Shown here in pieces: positions 63,510 through 64,000 of a stretch of 64,000 nt of DNA. Source of the stretch: Mucilaginibacter roseus (GTDB lineage Bacteria > Bacteroidota > Bacteroidia > Sphingobacteriales > Sphingobacteriaceae); the NCBI RefSeq assembly GCF_021215455.1, contig NZ_JAJPWV010000001.1, forward strand, positions 434,001-498,000, written 5' to 3'. Made by a program: the position numbers and the translations under genes. Every line of letters begins with the position of its first letter. Within the stretch, counting starts at the first letter, position 1. Under the pieces are notes generated by a model. It saw only the letters and a list, made by a program, of their open reading frames with translations. It was not told the DNA's origin and searched no databases.

Positions 63510-64000
63510 ATGGCAGAAATAGCACAACTAATTATAAGCGAAAATACCCACGAGTTACCGGTTATTACGGGCTCTGAAGGAGAGAAGGCAATCGATATTT
63601 CTAAGCTTCGCGATCAAAGCGGATATGTAACACTTGATATAGGCTATAAAAACACTGGCGCCACCAAAAGCGCCATTACTTTTTTAGATGGGGAAAAAGG
63701 TATACTTAAATATCGCGGTTATTCAATTGAAGAACTTGCCGAAAAATCAACCTTTATTGAAGTTGCTTATTTACTGATATACGGCTCACTGCCAACTGCC
63801 GATCAGTTAAATGATTTTCAATATCAGCTTAGCCGCCACACACTGGTGCATGAGGATATGAAGAAATTTTTCGATGGCTTTCCGCAGCGTTCGCATCCGA
63901 TGGGGCAGCTGTCATCGCTGGTATGTGCCATGTCGGCCTTTTACCCGGAGTCGTTAAAGTCAAACCAAACTACTGAGGAAGTTAACCTGAGCATTGTTAA
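63510..64000 (+). CDS. gltA: Citrate synthase, N-terminal part (runs off the window)
   Basis: The first 163 codons from ATG 63510: MAEIAQLIISENTHELPVI, then DIGYKNTGATKSAITFLDGEKGILKYRGYSIEELAEKSTFIEVAYLLIYGSLPT and HPMGQLSSLVCAMSAFYPES, all diagnostic of type II citrate synthase. It condenses acetyl-CoA and oxaloacetate. The catalytic residues lie beyond the window. Confidence 0.93.
   Translation, partial: MAEIAQLIISENTHELPVITGSEGEKAIDISKLRDQSGYVTLDIGYKNTGATKSAITFLDGEKGILKYRGYSIEELAEKSTFIEVAYLLIYGSLPTADQLNDFQYQLSRHTLVHEDMKKFFDGFPQRSHPMGQLSSLVCAMSAFYPESLKSNQTTEEVNLSIV

Noticed and set aside
63788..63803. CTGCCAACTGCC in citrate synthase as a copy of the intergenic repeat
   Set aside because: It lies in clear coding sequence of a conserved enzyme and lacks the partner arm, so it is a chance match.
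1..64000. CRISPR arrays, IS elements and tRNA genes
   Set aside because: No regularly spaced repeats, transposase genes or tRNA-like cloverleaf other than tmRNA were recognised.

Overview
The window looks like a chromosome segment of a Sphingobacteriaceae-type Bacteroidota (Mucilaginibacter or Pedobacter-like). The grounds are the CTnDOT-style tra genes, a TonB-dependent receptor paired with a DUF4249 lipoprotein, promoter boxes of the TAnnTTTG type, an ssrA tag ending NNYALAA, and core genes (gltA, queA, ispD) of Bacteroidota character. The species name is an inference.

Two parts meet at the tmRNA gene (46497-46862, minus strand). From base 1 to about 46.5 kb lies one end of an integrated conjugative element. 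A tyrosine recombinase (45012-46247) faces away from the 3' end of ssrA, and four copies of a 7-bp motif lie between them, so ssrA is the probable attachment site. The other end of the element is outside the window. To the right of ssrA is ordinary chromosome: aminotransferase, LOG protein, lipoproteins, TonB receptor, GH19, PduO-type adenosyltransferase, IspD, QueA, an ABC permease, a large hybrid kinase and the start of citrate synthase.

Element layout from the left: (1) 1-3.6 kb, an AraC regulator, an SDR oxidoreductase, a small membrane protein and a frameshifted AraC gene. (2) 3.7-14.3 kb, a minus-strand transfer operon (TraE, TraF, TraG ATPase, a lipoprotein, three TraI-like paralogues, TraJ, TraK, TraL-like, TraM) with an RteC-type regulator upstream. 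TraN, a relaxase and a coupling protein are not in the window. (3) 14.8-28.3 kb, metabolic and regulatory cargo: a second peptide deformylase beside a divergent AraC gene, a carboxylesterase, a LytS/LytTR two-component system, a WD40-beta-barrel fusion, an M23-like protein, DUF885, GNAT, VOC and two more AraC genes. (4) 28.4-32.1 kb, small mobile-element housekeeping genes including DUF932, with a structured GC-rich non-coding block. (5) 32.3-45 kb, a defence island.

The defence island is the most interesting part. A five-gene plus-strand operon (32340-38254) encodes two proteins of unknown function, a NurA-like nuclease, a HerA-like ATPase and a DUF4338 (DruA-like) protein. The genes overlap or abut. 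A convergent membrane-anchored protein follows. Next come a minus-strand operon of a membrane protein, a RES-domain protein and a DUF5677 protein cut short at an 11-A tract, then a divergent PD-(D/E)XK-like nuclease gene and a DUF1016 (YhcG-type) nuclease beside the integrase. HerA-NurA joined to DUF4338 is a combination I do not recognise as a named defence type. It could be a Druantia-like system in which HerA replaces the DruE helicase.
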